Source: Nemopilema nomurai
Taxonomy: Eukaryota; Cnidaria; Scyphozoa; Rhizostomeae; Rhizostomatidae
Direction: 5' to 3'
NCBI GenBank assembly: GCA_003864495.1
Contig: ML133498.1
Location: 2,147,272 to 2,211,271 of the forward strand
Length of the DNA stretch: 64,000 bases
Within the stretch, counting starts at the first letter, position 1. Each line of letters opens with the position of its first letter. The translations under genes and the position numbers were made by a program. Shown here piece by piece: positions 32,800 to 45,780 of this stretch. Below the pieces are notes generated by a model that was given only the letters and a program-made list of their open reading frames with translations, did not search any database and was not told the DNA's origin.

Positions 32800-35700
32800 A
32801 TAGAGGTTGCTGATTTGGAAAAAGACTGGATCGAGAAAGCTATTGATTTGCGCGCCATAATTTGAATCTTACTTAGATTCGTTGACGCCATCTCGGCGAG
32901 AGAACTTCTTTGCAATTTGATGCTATACAATTCGAAACATTTTTTGGAAAAAGGAAGAAAAGCATTTTGGTTGTGGAGAAAAAGTAAGCTTGAGAGGGTT
33001 GAATCGAGGAATGATAGCAAAGTTTAGGTGAAAATCACAGGCGACAAGTCAGCGTCATAGGACTTTTAATTGGGAAGTGAAGACTTATGTTTTGTCCTAT
33101 TAGTGTGAGATTACAACTAATTGATGTTGGGAATCGCTGGTATCCTTAAAATTGATCGCTTTTATTTTGTTTATCGTTTTGGGTTTCAAATACTTGGTTC
33201 ATTCTCATCTAGGGAATCATGAATCAGTTAGTTTCATTTCTGAAGTCTGAAGCCCAAGTGCGTTAGGAAACGTGTATTCTATTGATCTTGGTTAATTAGA
33301 TGAGATTATTTATATATAAAACGTGAAATCGATTTTTTTCAATTTTTACGATCTTCTTGCTCAGTTTCGCAACAAGGTTGATAATGTGGCCTCATGTTAG
33401 CAGAACAAAGTGGTCATACTCAAATGGCCGCTGTTCTGTTTTCAAGACGAAGTCGATTTGCTCGACCCAGTCGTTTTTAGGCCAGTAGTTAGGTTTCTAA
33501 TACTTGTGTCTTATTTTGGACTAAAAAGACAAACTCTTTATATTTGCAGACTCTAAAAGTCCGATTTAATTTCAGGAGCATGCCATTAAGAATTAAAATA
33601 TCCAGTTGAGAGAAGTTGTCAACTAGATGATATCTTGACCTCGGAAATATTTGGAGATTAGAGGAAGGAGAAGAAGTTCGTAAGTAATTTTAGAATGCCA
33701 CAACTCTTTAAGTTTATATTTGATTTGAATATTCCCAGTAGCGAGAAGCTTGTAGGCACAATGAAATGATTTGCTATGGACTCCTTAAGCAAACTGGTCT
33801 CTCCTGTATCTCGAGACCAAATGACAAGAAGATCAAAGTTCACGGTGCTGCGTTCATAAAAACGTCGTTTCAAGTTCTTTGAAAGTCTGAGTAGCTCTTT
33901 GACATCAAGATAAATGATCAAAACAAAACTAGAAAATGTTCATCTAATCACAATCAGAAACTGATAACAATTATCTTGTTCAAACATAGTTGTTATTAGC
34001 AAAGCAATAAATGTGAAGTCTAAATTTTTGCTTTTTAGAATCACTTCAAATGATCCATCTTTGTAAATCCTGGACATTAAAAATGCATCACATAGCGGCA
34101 TGTAATGATTTTTAAAGGAAAACTTTGTAATGTTTTTGCATAATTTTGTAAGCTTAATTTCAAAGTGGCGTATTCTTAATCGGTAGAAAGAATATTCACG
34201 AATATTAGGCTGTATTTAACAATGTTGTAAACTGCCAGGCTTGGTACCCTGCGATAAATTGGTAATTAAATTGGCCTTCTGCGGACCCTTGCACCATATT
34301 GCCGGAATAATGGCAAGATAATTTTCTCACATTCGCAAACACTAAGTGGTACAAAACATTGAAGTTACGACAAACACAAAAATTCGAATGGTCTATATTC
34401 TCTTGAAATTCTTTAGTCCTGAAGAAAGGGAAATTGCTCGCATTTAAGAATTGCGGCCGAGGGATTGTGTACAGAATGCTTTTGATTTGCATTTACAATA
34501 AGGCAAGATCTAAACTTGACGCAATAAAAAATATCCTAGATTATTTTTACATGTTTTATGGAAAGAGATATTTTTCGGTTCTATCGAGCACCCTGTCTAC
34601 TATACATTGAAAAGAAAGCAGCCGCCTTGAAACTGCACAACATGCACTGTCCAAATTAAGTTTGATTTGAAATAGAGCAACATCTTGTACAGAAACCTCT
34701 ACTGATGAAAATGTTCGTATTATTTGATAAAGCTAGTTTCTCATTGCACTTAAGGGATTTTGGGTCTGTCTCCCTTGTGATGAAGAATAATATTTTTTAG
34801 ACAGAAAGAGTACATTTTTCATTTTTTCTCTGGAGCACAACTTAAAGAAAGATGTGAAGTGGATGTTGATTGAAAATTTTAGGGTCAATTAGGCGCATCT
34901 CTTGTGACCCTCTAGTTATGTTTCCGCAACTGGCTATTTTTTGTCAGCTTTTTATATTTTTTCCGAATGATGTACTGAGGCCTTTCGCAAAAAGAGTTCT
35001 TAAGGATGCAGACTTGTACTGTTTTCGCTTCACTCAATTGTAAAATGTTCATAGTTTTTTTGGAGTGGGTGTCAAGCGAAGTTGGAAGGACCTGAAGACA
35101 CTCAAAATGTTTGAAATCTGATGTATCACCCTTGCAATGACAGGGACAGAGGCTCTTTAAAAGACCATCGCTTGTGGAGTAAGGTTTCTACGATTCTGGT
35201 CAAGATTTCGGAAAAGTGCGCAAAGAGAAATGTCAACTGTTATTCCCAGCGTCTTTGCAAAAGTTCCATTCACAAAAACTGTATAAATTATATGAAAGAT
35301 ATTTATCTGCACACTCTGGATGATCTCATTCTACTTTATCAGAATATGGAAAGTGAGTAGCCCTGAAATACAGTTGGTTTACAAAGGATATCAATCATAT
35401 TTCAGAATTTTTTCGAAATAGTTCAGACTGAAGTTTCATCATTGAACGATTGCTAAACAAATACCAAGAAGAACAAAGTCGTAAATGAGAAATTCTTTAA
35501 ATTTCATGAAATCTTTTAAGGTGAAGTTAAATGAGAAATTGCCAATTGATCGTGTGGCTAAATCACATCAATGTGGCTAAATGTATAGTGCAAAGAAGTT
35601 TTTCGGTTCGTGTTTCATTGTCAAGTCAAATTTGGCGGTGAAACTCATATTGGATTGAACGATGCGATTTTATAGAGACGAGATATCGAAGAGTCATGGA

Positions 35701-37009
35701 AAATTGATCATAGATTGACAGGTGGAGTTGATGTTGAATATCTTTCATAAAGGGCTTACTTCTGCGTTCCAATATAACCGTCACTAATTGGATACAAATT
35801 GAAATCAGAATACCTTCTAGAAATCGGTCATATTGGATCTCTTGGTACAAAATATTTGTAGACCGGTCATACACAAACTTGAAACTGATTACGCAATTTG
35901 AGTGAAGCTGAAGGCTCCCTCATTGAATCCATGGAGCATCATTCTCAATAAATGAAGATCAATCAAAGTTTAAAAATTCAATATTTTTTTTTCTCAGCGT
36001 TAGGAAGGAAAGGTTTTTTGTTTCACTTGAATGCTGTGCAACACGGGAACATTGAAAAAGTTTGCTGTATGCAGACACTATAACAATGCTGTATGCAGAC
36101 ATTGAAAACGTTCAAGCTAACCTCGTATCAATCATTGCAATAAGGCTCCGAATAGAAGAGGGTCCGAAATGAAGGAAGTTTCTTTTCAGATGGTCTTTCA
36201 AGTCTATATTTCGTATGCCGTTGAAAAACAGTGACAAAGTAGTCTGTTTATGATGTACTGTTTATTGTCTTGACTGTGCGGGCTGCAGTCCTTGCTAATA
36301 CTTTGTTGCATTTCAGAAAACAAGGGGGCATTTACGGCCAATATTTCAAACATCTAACGTGGTCTGTTAATGAGTGGTCGGTTAAGTTTTATCAACTTGG
36401 ATGAAAGTTCGTTTAGAGCCGCTGAGGATTACATCAGGTTCTGCAAATCAGAGTTTGACTCTCTTAATTGGACATTTATCGTGGATTGCTACTCGATTTC
36501 GATTTTTTAGAATTGGTTTTTACTAGAAACTTTGCTGGTACATTAGGTTTTGTCGCGACATTTGTAGTTTTAGTCTAGAGTAGGTACCTTGGAAGAACGA
36601 GCAGTTAGGGCGTTTAGTATTTTGATAAAGACGAAAACCAGCCATTGTGTGCCTCACTGGAGATAGCTTGTACTCGTTCATGTCATTCTAACTTGATTAC
36701 GTCGAGAATCATAACGACAAGTAAAAATTGTGCTTAGATGTAGTGTTTGGATGAAACGAGTATTTGAGACGTTATCAAAAACTAAGAAATTAGAGGAAGA
36801 ATACGCGCCATTTTGTGCCTTGCTGGATATTATCCTACCGGCAAGGACCGTAGGTTATAAACCCCCGTGTCATTCTAACTTTTTGATTGAAGTCAAGTAT
36901 AATAATTCCTTTAACAGGTGTTTGGGATTCGACTTGCGTGAGAAAACTGTGCAGATGTTGGAGTCAAAAATCTATTAGCTTTATGATTCTTATTTTAATA
37001 AAACAACAC
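32800..37009. repeat. Spacer B-C: diverged copy of the intergenic unit
   Basis: Homologous to the other spacers but more diverged, with many small indels that break the frames seen in spacer A-B. The piggyBac target TTAA present elsewhere is changed here (TTTCATTTCTG at about 33233). About 35086-35510 is a segment not present in spacers A-B or C-D; it holds a plus-strand exon-like frame (listed separately). Opposed polyadenylation signals occur near 36998 (+) and 37010-37015 (-). Confidence 0.55.
35145..35351 (+). other. Exon-like open frame in spacer B-C (unknown)
   Basis: Bounded by an acceptor-like ATGACAG and a strong donor GGAAA/GTGAGT, and open throughout. The translation (RLCKSSIHKNCINYM, LDDLILLYQNME) is balanced and protein-like. 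No partner exon in a compatible frame was found downstream before a stop, and I recognise no family. It may be a relic of a gene lost from the other spacers. Confidence 0.25.
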
Positions 37010-37136
37010 TTTATTGTTTTCATGCCATATCTTTAAACGTCCGCCAACTGAGTGTAATATAATTACGTAAAATTTGTTTTTATATATATTTTTAAATATC
37101 ATAATTTGCATGTTTAAATCATTTTCCATTTTCTTC

Positions 37137-37211
37137 TTAATCAAAATTCGTTTGGACACTTTCATCATCTCTATATTTTTCCAAACCGTGGTCGTCTTCT
37201 GAAACGTCCTT
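37137..37211 (-). CDS. Paralogue C exon 9: 24-residue tail
   Basis: Acceptor CTTTTTCAG, 24 codons ending ESVQTNFD, TAA at 37139-37137. AATAAA lies about 120 bp downstream. Confidence 0.7.
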   Translation of the reverse strand, partial: KDVSEDDHGLEKYRDDESVQTNFD

Positions 37212-37499
37212 CTGAAAAAGATCAAATTCCCAGTTAATCAATTGTTTGCCTCTGTCCAGAGAAACCGTTGTTGATAGCTTCTCTTTAAATTATTAATTGA
37301 GATTCCACTTATATAACTCTTAAATACTCTTTTACTACTTGACTATATTTACAACTCTTCTTAACGACACTACACGCGTCCTTGATATGCAATCTTTTCA
37401 TCAATTGAAAATCAAATCAATTGGCTGCCATTTTTAGTTAGCAGATACTATAAAGCAATTCAACTGTCGCAATTGCATACAGCATCTAATCCAACATAC

Positions 37500-38860
37500 C
37501 ATTGTGAATTGAAGAGCCTTGATTGTGTTCTCAGCACGACTTAATTTCTCTTCGTACTCCAATTTCATTGTATTCATATTAATTTCCAGTCTTGTGTAGT
37601 CTGCCATTAGCCTACTTTTCTCTGCTGAAAGCAAGGCAACTTTGGCAGCTGTGTTCTCTAGCTCATACCATGCTTCATCATACTTTTCATGATATTTGAC
37701 TGCGTCCGCTTGTGCCACCGTGTAAAAGCCTTCAACGATTTCGAAGTTTCTTCTCGCCTTTTGAAGTTCCTTGTTCAAGGATTCATTCTTCTCATCCGTT
37801 TCCACAATGCTTTGGAGACGAAATTTTAAGTTCTCATTTTCGATAGAAAGATCCGCTTTCTTCAAATTTAAGGACGAAATTGTCCCTTGTTGTTCCATGG
37901 ACAGTTGCTCGATCAGCATGCATTGGTCTTTAAGCTTGTCAATCCTATTGTGATTGTCAGATATTTCTGTCTTCAATTTGCTGTTTTCCACCTGTGTCTC
38001 TTGATGAATGGCTTGTTCAGTTCTAAGTCTCTCCTTTAGGTCCAGTATCGTTCGGTTGAGTCTCTTCTCTTCTTTCTCGTGGTCTCTAATACCTTGCTCA
38101 ACCCTGTGAAGTTCGTATTTAAACTCTTCAATCAGTTCTTCTTGCTTTCTGTCGTGAAGTGTCTTCTGTAAAAGATTCTCGTTTTCCTTTTCAAGAAGCC
38201 CAAGTATGATGTTATTCTCTTTGATGTATGTCTCCAACGAATCAACTTGCAATCGCAGTTTCTGATTTTCTTTCATCAACTTTCTTGCAAGCTCCATCCA
38301 GTTTTCTACCTCGTTGCCACAAGCTTTTAAATCAACAATGGAGTTTTCGAAATCTGGATTGATTTCTTTTGGACGTTTACTAATTACGTTTGTCTCTTCG
38401 TCAGTCTTTTTCTGATTGCGTAACTGCTCTAGGTCTTGTTCAAAAAGCTCGGACTGCTTTTCTAAGAAGAATACGTATCCTTTCATTTCTCTGTTCTTTT
38501 CAATAACTTGTTCCAGTTGCCTGCTAAGATCAAATGCTTTCTTCTGCATCTCACCGTTCAGTTTAACCAATCTTTTGTTTTCTATGACCACGTGGTTCTT
38601 CTCTTCGAGCTGCTTGGCTGCTGCTTTGGTAGCATCGCCTGTTCGTTGGCATTTCGATTCCAAATAAGTAACAAAAGCGTCCATCTCGGTTCGCAGCAGA
38701 CTGATGTCTCCGTAACAGGCTCTCAACCTTTCAAGTGCATCATGGAAGACAGTGAGTTCGTCAAACGTGAAAGATGTTGTTGCTTCTGTTTGGGCTCCAA
38801 CCGTGGTGCATCTTCCACCGACCACTTTCATTTTGCGACATTCACTAGCGATCAACTGTC
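37500..38860 (-). CDS. Paralogue C exon 8: coiled coil, open
   Basis: 1361 bp, open from GQLIASECRKM to QFTM. It has VGAQTEATT, where A and B have VGTQTE, so the LC8-like TQT core is changed in this copy. The rest is heptad-rich as in A. Confidence 0.83.
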
Positions 38861-39617
38861 CTGTAAATGGTATTGTGCAAATTATTAGCTTGATGCACTT
38901 TGACCATATGAAAATTATATGCGGATCCTTTTAATGGTATCCTGGATATATAGGTCATAGTAGCTCAAGATACCCTAACTGTATATACTTTGGTCAGAAA
39001 AGCGACCTTTATTGTTAACACGGATAACCTGAGATGAAGAGTTAAGTACAGTGGCTTCTGAAAATAAGACTGGAGAAAAGTTTTTTCTAAAATGCAAAGT
39101 TGATCATCACAGGTGTAAAATCAGTCAGGTGTCTTTTAGTTTATCAATGATTGTCCAAAGTGCGATTTTCCAGGCAAGTCTAATTCAATTCAACTGCATC
39201 AAGATTTTGCAATAGCTAAAGACAATAACATGCTATATGTCAATAAATTCTGATCAATGTATCTTGATGGATCTCGATATATTTAGGCCAGACGAAAGCC
39301 TTGAAAATGTCTTGCTAACCTTTAAGAAGGCCTGTGGTAGAAGCAATGGATTTCTGGATGCTCGAAGAAAGTTCATCCTTGTTGCAATTGCTCATTTGTC
39401 TGCTAGAGGCCTTTATTCCAATGCCAGAGTCACATGAGCAGTCAAAGATGGCCGCCTGACTCAGCTGCAAAGATCCGTAGCCCTCAAAAAATGTTCCAAT
39501 GTCATACTCAAACAGGGGAATGGTATCATTGTGGTCTTTGATATCAGAGGCAGTTGCCATATAGTCGTACCCAGATGAGACAGCAGTGCAATGGTCTAAT
39601 AGGTTACCATTGCAACT

Positions 39618-40784
39618 TATATCCGGCTTCAAGTCACATTTCGACGAGGTGGCAATAGCATCATCAACTATGCTTCCATCATCGTTTGGCATCTGGCCAG
39701 AGTCATATTTGGATGAGGTGGCAATAGTATCATCAGCTATGCTTCCATTATCGTTTGGCATCTGGCCAGAGTCATATTTGGATGAGGTGGCAATAGTATC
39801 ATCAGCTATGCTTCCATCATCTTCTGGCATCTGGTCAGGGTCATATCTGGATGAGGTTTCAATGGCATCATCAGCTATGTTTCCATCATCATTTGGCACC
39901 TGCTCAGTGTCATAATTGGATGAGGTGGCAATAGTATCATCAGCTATGCTTCCATCATCGTGTGGCATCTTACCAGGGTCACATTTGGATGAGGTGGCAA
40001 TAGCATCATCAACTATGATTCCATCATCTTCTGGCATCTGACCAAGATCATAATTGGATGAGGTGGCAATAGTATCATCAGCTATGCTTCCATCATCGTC
40101 TGGCATATGGCCAGTGTCATATCTAGATGAGTTAGCAATAGCATCATCAACTATGCTTCTATCATCTTTTGGCATCTGGTCAGGGTCACATTTGGATGAG
40201 GTGGCAATAGCATCATCAGCTATGCTTCCATTATCGTTTGGCATCTGGCCAGAGTCACATTTGGATGAGGTGGCAATAGCATCATCAACTATGATTCCAT
40301 TATCGTTTGGCATTTTGCCAGAGTCATATTTGGATGAGGTGGCAATAGTATCATCAGCTATGCTTCCATTATCGTTTGGCATCTGGCCAGAGTCACATTT
40401 GGATGAGGTGGCAATAGCATCATCAACTATGATTCCATCATCTTCTGGCATCTGACCAAGATCATAATTGGATGAGGTGGCAATAGTATCATCAGCTATG
40501 CTTCCATCATTGTCTGGCATATGGCCAGTGTCATATCTAGATGAGTTAGCAATAGCATCATCAACTATGCTTCCATCATCTTCTGGCATCTGACCAGGAT
40601 CATAATTGGATGAGGTGGCAATAGTATCATCAGCTATGCTTCCATCATCTTTTGCCATCTGGCCAGAGTCATATCTAGATGAGTTACCAATAGCATCATC
40701 AACTATGCTTCCATCATCTTCTGGCATCTGGCCATGGTCATATCTAGATGAGGTGGCAATAGTATCATCAGCTATGCTTCCATC
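39618..40784 (-). repeat. 69-bp minisatellite, 17 units, paralogue C
   Basis: One 63-bp unit followed by 16 units of 69 bp. Unit types alternate (IADDTIATSSNYD and IVDDAIATSSKCD), with longer-range repetition; the KCD types add cysteines not seen in A. Confidence 0.9.
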
Positions 40785-40838
40785 ACATTCGTCTTTTGTC
40801 TGGATCTCGTCACAGTCATCTGAGACAGCATTTTCGAC

Positions 40839-43169
40839 CACCTCTTCGTTTCCTTCTGTCACTTTATGCGCATTTTCATCAGATGTAGCACTTTCATCCT
40901 CTGGCTCATCTTCCACTTCTATCTTGGCCTGGTCACAATCATCTGAGAAAACACCTGCAACCATCTCTTCGTTTCCTTCTGTCACTTTCTGCTGATCTTC
41001 ATGAGTGGTAGCACTTTCATCCTCTGGCTCATCTTCCACTTCTCTCTTGGCCTGGTCAAAATGATCTGAGACAGCATCTTCAATCACCTCTTCGTTTACT
41101 TTATTCACTTTCTTCTGATCTTCATGAGTGGTAGCACTTTCATCCTCTGGTTGATCTTCAACTTCCATCTTTGCCTGGTCACATTCATCTGAGACAGCAT
41201 CTTCAACTATCTCTTCTTTTCCTTCTGTCACTTTGTGCTTATCTTCATCAGATGTAGCACTTAAATCCTCTGGTTCATCTTCCACTTCTACCTTGACCTG
41301 ATCGCAATCATCTGAGACAGCATCTTCAACCACTTCTTCGTTTCCTTCTGTCACTTTGTGCTCACCTTCATCAGATGTAGCACTTTCATCCTCTGGTTGA
41401 TCTTCAACTTCTATCTTGATTTGATGACTGTCATCTGAGACAGCATCTTCAACCACTTCTTCATTTCCTTCTGTCACTTTGTGCTCATCTTCATCAGATG
41501 TAGCACTTTCATCCTCTGGTTGATCTTCAACTTCTATCTTGATTTGATGACTGTCATCTGAGACAGCATCTTCAACCACCTCTTCGTTTCCTTCTTTCAC
41601 TTTGAGCTCATCTTCATCAGTGGTAGCATTTTCATCCTCTGGTTGATCTTCAACTTCTATCTTGACCTGTTCACAGTCATCTGAGACAGCATCTTCGACC
41701 ATCTCTTCGATTTCTTCTGTCACTTTCTGCTCATCTTCATCAGATGTAGCACTTTCATTTTCTGGCTGATACTCCACTTCTATCTTGCCGTGATCACAGT
41801 CATCTGAGACAGCATCTTCGACCATCTCTTCGATTTCTTCTGTCACATTGTGCTCATCTTCATCAGATGTAGCACTTTCATCCTCTGGTTGATGTTCCAC
41901 TTCTATCTTGACCTGGTCACAGTCATCTGAGACAGCAACTTCAATCACCTCTTCGTTTACTTTATTCACTTTATGCGCATTTTCATCAGATGTAGCACTT
42001 TCATCCTCTGGCTCATCTTCCACTTCTATCTTGGCCTGGTCACAATCATCTGAGAAAACACCTGCAACCATCTCTTCGTTTCCTTCTGTCACTTTCTGCT
42101 GATCTTCATGAGTGGTAGCACTTTCATCCTCTGGCTCATCTTCCACTTCTCTCTTGGCCTGGTCAAAATGATCTGAGACAGCATCTTCAATCACCTCTTC
42201 GTTTACTTTATTCACTTTCTTCTGATCTTCATGAGTGGTAGCACTTTCATCCTCTGGTTGATCTTCAACTTCCATCTTTGCCTGGTCACATTCATCTGAG
42301 ACAGCATCTTCAACTATCTCTTCTTTTCCTTCTGTCACTTTGTGCTTATCTTCATCAGATGTAGCACTTAAATCCTCTGGTTCATCTTCCACTTCTACCT
42401 TGACCTGATCGCAATCATCTGAGACAGCATCTTCAACCACTTCTTCGTTTCCTTCTGTCACTTTGTGCTACCTTCATCAGATGTAGCACTTTCATCCTCT
42501 GGTTGATCTTCAACTTCTATCTTGATTTGATGACTGTCATCTGAGACTGCATCTTCAACCACTTCTTCATTTCCTTCTGTCACTTTGTGCTCATCTTCAT
42601 CAGATGTAGCACTTTCATCCTCTGGTTGATCTTCAACTTCTATCTTGATTTGATGATTGTCATCTGAGACAGCATCTTCAACCACCTCTTCGTTTCCTTC
42701 TTTCACTTTGAACTCATCTTCATCAGTGGTAGCATTTTCATCCTCTGGTTGATCTTCAACTTCTATCTTGACCTGTTCACAGTCATCTGAGACAGCATCT
42801 TCAACCATCTCTTCGTTTCTTCTGTCACTTTCTGCTCATCTTCATCAGATGTAGCACTTTCATTCTGGCTGATCTCCACTTCTATCTTGCCTGATCACAG
42901 TCATCTGAGACAGCATCTTCGACCATCTCTTCGATTTCTTCTGTCACATTGTGCTCATCTTCATCAGATGTAGCACTTTCATCCTCTGGTTGATGTTCCA
43001 CTTCTATCTTGACCTGGTCACAGTCATCTGAGACAGCAACTTCAATCACCTCTTCGTTTACTTTATTCACTTTCTGCTCATTTTCATCAGATGTAGCACT
43101 TTCATCCTCTGGTTCATCTTCCACTTCTACCTTGACCTGATCGCAATCATCTGAGACAGCAACTTCCAC
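40839..43169 (-). repeat. 123-bp minisatellite, 19 units, paralogue C
   Basis: 19 x 123 bp minus 6 bp. Units 2-10 and 11-19 are the same nine-unit series (about 1107 bp) repeated. The upstream series carries all the small deletions; the downstream series is clean. Confidence 0.9.
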
Positions 43170-43574
43170 CACTGCTTCGCTTCCTTCTATCACACTCTGC
43201 TCATGATCATAGTCATGTGAGGTATTGCAAGCACTATTTGGGCCGCAACTGTCAGTTTCCTTTTTTGTCTGTTCTTTCTCACAGTCATCTGTGATTTCGT
43301 TTTCGGCCTCTGGTATGCTTCCATTGGCACCTTGCATCAATGAACATTGGATGCTCAATAGACTCGAATCTGGTGTAAAAGTGGATTATTTTCGTATCAG
43401 AAATTTTATTCATCATTAGCATTTGATGTTCTAACATAATGAGTATTTTTATTATTTCTATCTTTATTCTTGATAAGAGTTTGCTATAATGGGATACAAG
43501 AAGTGTGATATAAATTGAATATGAAGAAATGAGTGATTCAAATATTTAGAAATGATTTATTTTCAATAATTTAC

Positions 43575-45689
43575 CTCTGAATTCGACTCTGCGTTCACCA
43601 GTTGACCTGTACGCTTGAATCATGTCGTATATCCTAAAATTGAAATAATTCCTTCTTATTTAGAAGAACAGATTTTTGAGAATCTGTTTCATCAGCGACA
43701 GAATCAACAGAGAATTACGATCTTAACACATCAGCTGGGCTCCTCTGACTTTTCATGGCTTCAGATCAAATAATACAACTACTGTCATAGTTTCTTCATA
43801 TCGCAGTACATTAGTACATGTGGAATAATCTTTCGTAGATTTAATCAGAATTATTTTCAAAGTTACTTTTAGTCAAGCCATCCTTATGTTTTCCCATATC
43901 CATACAGACAAGAAGAATCTAAATACGCCTCTCTGTGTGTTCAAAGCAATATAAGTATTCCAAACACTGTCATTAAAGCCAACATACTTTTGGTGACCAA
44001 ATTCAAGGGCCTTGTCTTCCGCGACGCTACTGTATCTTGTCCGGTAGATCTCGGCCCCACTTTGCAACAGAATCTCCACACATTCTTCTTCTCCCTTGAC
44101 AATTGCCAGTATCAACGGTGTCCTGTCATCAAAACACATCATCCAGCTTTACGAAACACTGCTTGTGTGTAATATCAATATGTATCTGTATGCGATATAT
44201 ACCTAAGGATATCTTCTAACCTTCTAACTTTTGAGTCTTGAAGCTTTTCCTCATGCTGTGAGTATACGTATATGATTTTGCGTTTTCTAGATGACATCGA
44301 ATGATATGGTCAGACCTTGATATGACTACTTCGATAATCTGAATTTGCATTTACTTACTGTCCAGTTACTTCCTTGATTTCAATGTCTGCTCCGTTCTCC
44401 AAAAGCAACGAGACGACATTTGGTAGCCCCGCGAGAACTGCTTCGTGCATTGGTGTACATTTATGCTATGAAAGAAACAGGGAAATTAGTACTTGGAATA
44501 TGAACTTCTTTATGAATTAACTGATCTAATGGGTATCTAATGGGTTCGTTGACATTCAACTTACTTCGGAAGATCATTATGAATGACAAGAATGACCCTA
44601 GAAAGTTGTTGAAGAAGATGACCCACCATGTCAGTGACATTGATGTTGACGTTAACTCGATCCACCAAGAAGTGGACGATCTGCAATTCCTTTCGCAGTA
44701 TTGCGTAGTGCAAAGGTGTTACTCCTGCATGGTCCGGCTTGTTAAAGTCCAGTTTGATTCCGTAGAAGAGATTCACTATGTCCACGTGTCCGTTTTTAAT
44801 TGCCTGTTCAAGGAAAGATGTGGTTTAGTAACGGGTCCGTAGTCGAATTTCATGACTCCTGAATTTGTGAAAAAAGTTTAGTAGACACTAGGGTTATAGA
44901 ACAAAGCAGTTGGCTCACCATGAAAATGGGACTCCGTCCGAATCTGTCAACAATGATTTTTGCATTGGCGTCCAAAATGAGTTGTACAACTTGGATCCTA
45001 CCAGCGAGGCAGCCATAATGCAAGGCCGTTCTAGAACGGATTCAAACGTATTATATACCTCAAGGTACGGAACTACAATCTATTGATTGTGTTATATGTT
45101 GGAAATCACATCCTCTAATGATTTTGGTTTTGCATCTTTTCAAATTTCTTGTACAAAATGAACTTGGTGTTATTCATTACTCTATATTCTCATATCTGCT
45201 TTCGAATGGGTTGTCTGATTTTTCAACGGTTGTTGCAGTTTTGACAGTATTTTGCACTTTTTAACTTTGTTTAACTGAGTCATTCTTAATAAGGTCTATT
45301 TGCAAATTAGATAATAACTAGTGAAACGATTATTCCATTTCATTGGACACTATTTTATACATCTCACCAATCAGCTTACAGATGGTTGCACTATAAAAAT
45401 TTGATGTTTAAACATGGCAAAAAATGCAAATTACATCTTTTCAAACCAAAGGACACCAGACAAACTTGTAAAAGATGATCGTTTCTTAATCTGTGTTTTA
45501 TTTTGGTTGCACAACTCACCTTCCTTCGCTATCTTTCTTGTCTATATTCGCTCGTCTTTTCTTTAGAAGACGATTGAGTTTCTCGATTTTGTTTTTGTAC
45601 GCGACACGATGCAGCCTCGGAAGATCCCAAAGGTTTAATCCATCTTCATTTGTGCTCGCTGTCGAGCGGCGAAAAAACTTGAAAAACAT
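43575..45689 (-). CDS. Paralogue C exons 1-6: ankyrin domain and linker
   Basis: Six open exons of the standard lengths. Variants include KIIVDRFGRSPIFM in exon 2, FNKPDHAG and LVDRVNVN in exon 3, EECVEILL in exon 5 and YRSTGERRVEFR in exon 6. Upstream of the start, C is 3 bp shorter than A in the GC-rich segment. Confidence 0.78.
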
Positions 45690-45772
45690 CGCCCGCTCTT
45701 TGCTGCGGGCGTCCGAAAGCAAATTGGCGAAAATAGTTCTGCAAGATGATATATGTTGGATGAACAATATTG

Positions 45773-45780
45773 TGACGTCA
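45773..45780. promoter_or_regulatory. CRE palindrome upstream of paralogue C
   Basis: TGACGTCA, 84 bp upstream of the start at 45689. Confidence 0.45.

Larger units (their letters stand above)
39320..43369 (-). pseudogene. Paralogue C exon 7: acidic repeat exon with clustered deletions
   Basis: 4050 bp. Nineteen 41-residue units followed by seventeen 23-residue units, the largest 69-bp array in the window. Breaks fall at 42470 and 42815-42893 only; from 42461 to the donor at 39320 the frame is continuously open for about 1048 codons. Confidence 0.78.
37137..45689 (-). pseudogene. Paralogue C: ankyrin / acidic-repeat / coiled-coil gene, local frameshifts
   Basis: Exons in coding order: 45689-45520, 45030-44919, 44803-44627, 44465-44359, 44146-43988, 43633-43575, 43369-39320, 38860-37500, 37211-37137. 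All junctions and phases match A, and the summed coding length (6270 nt) is a multiple of three. Exon 7, however, has a 1-bp loss near 42470 and about five single-base or two-base losses at 42815-42893; together they total -6 and create stops between them. Elsewhere the frame is open. If these are consensus errors, C is an intact 2089-residue gene; if real, it is a pseudogene truncated after two acidic units. I lean to error because the losses are clustered. Confidence 0.6.
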
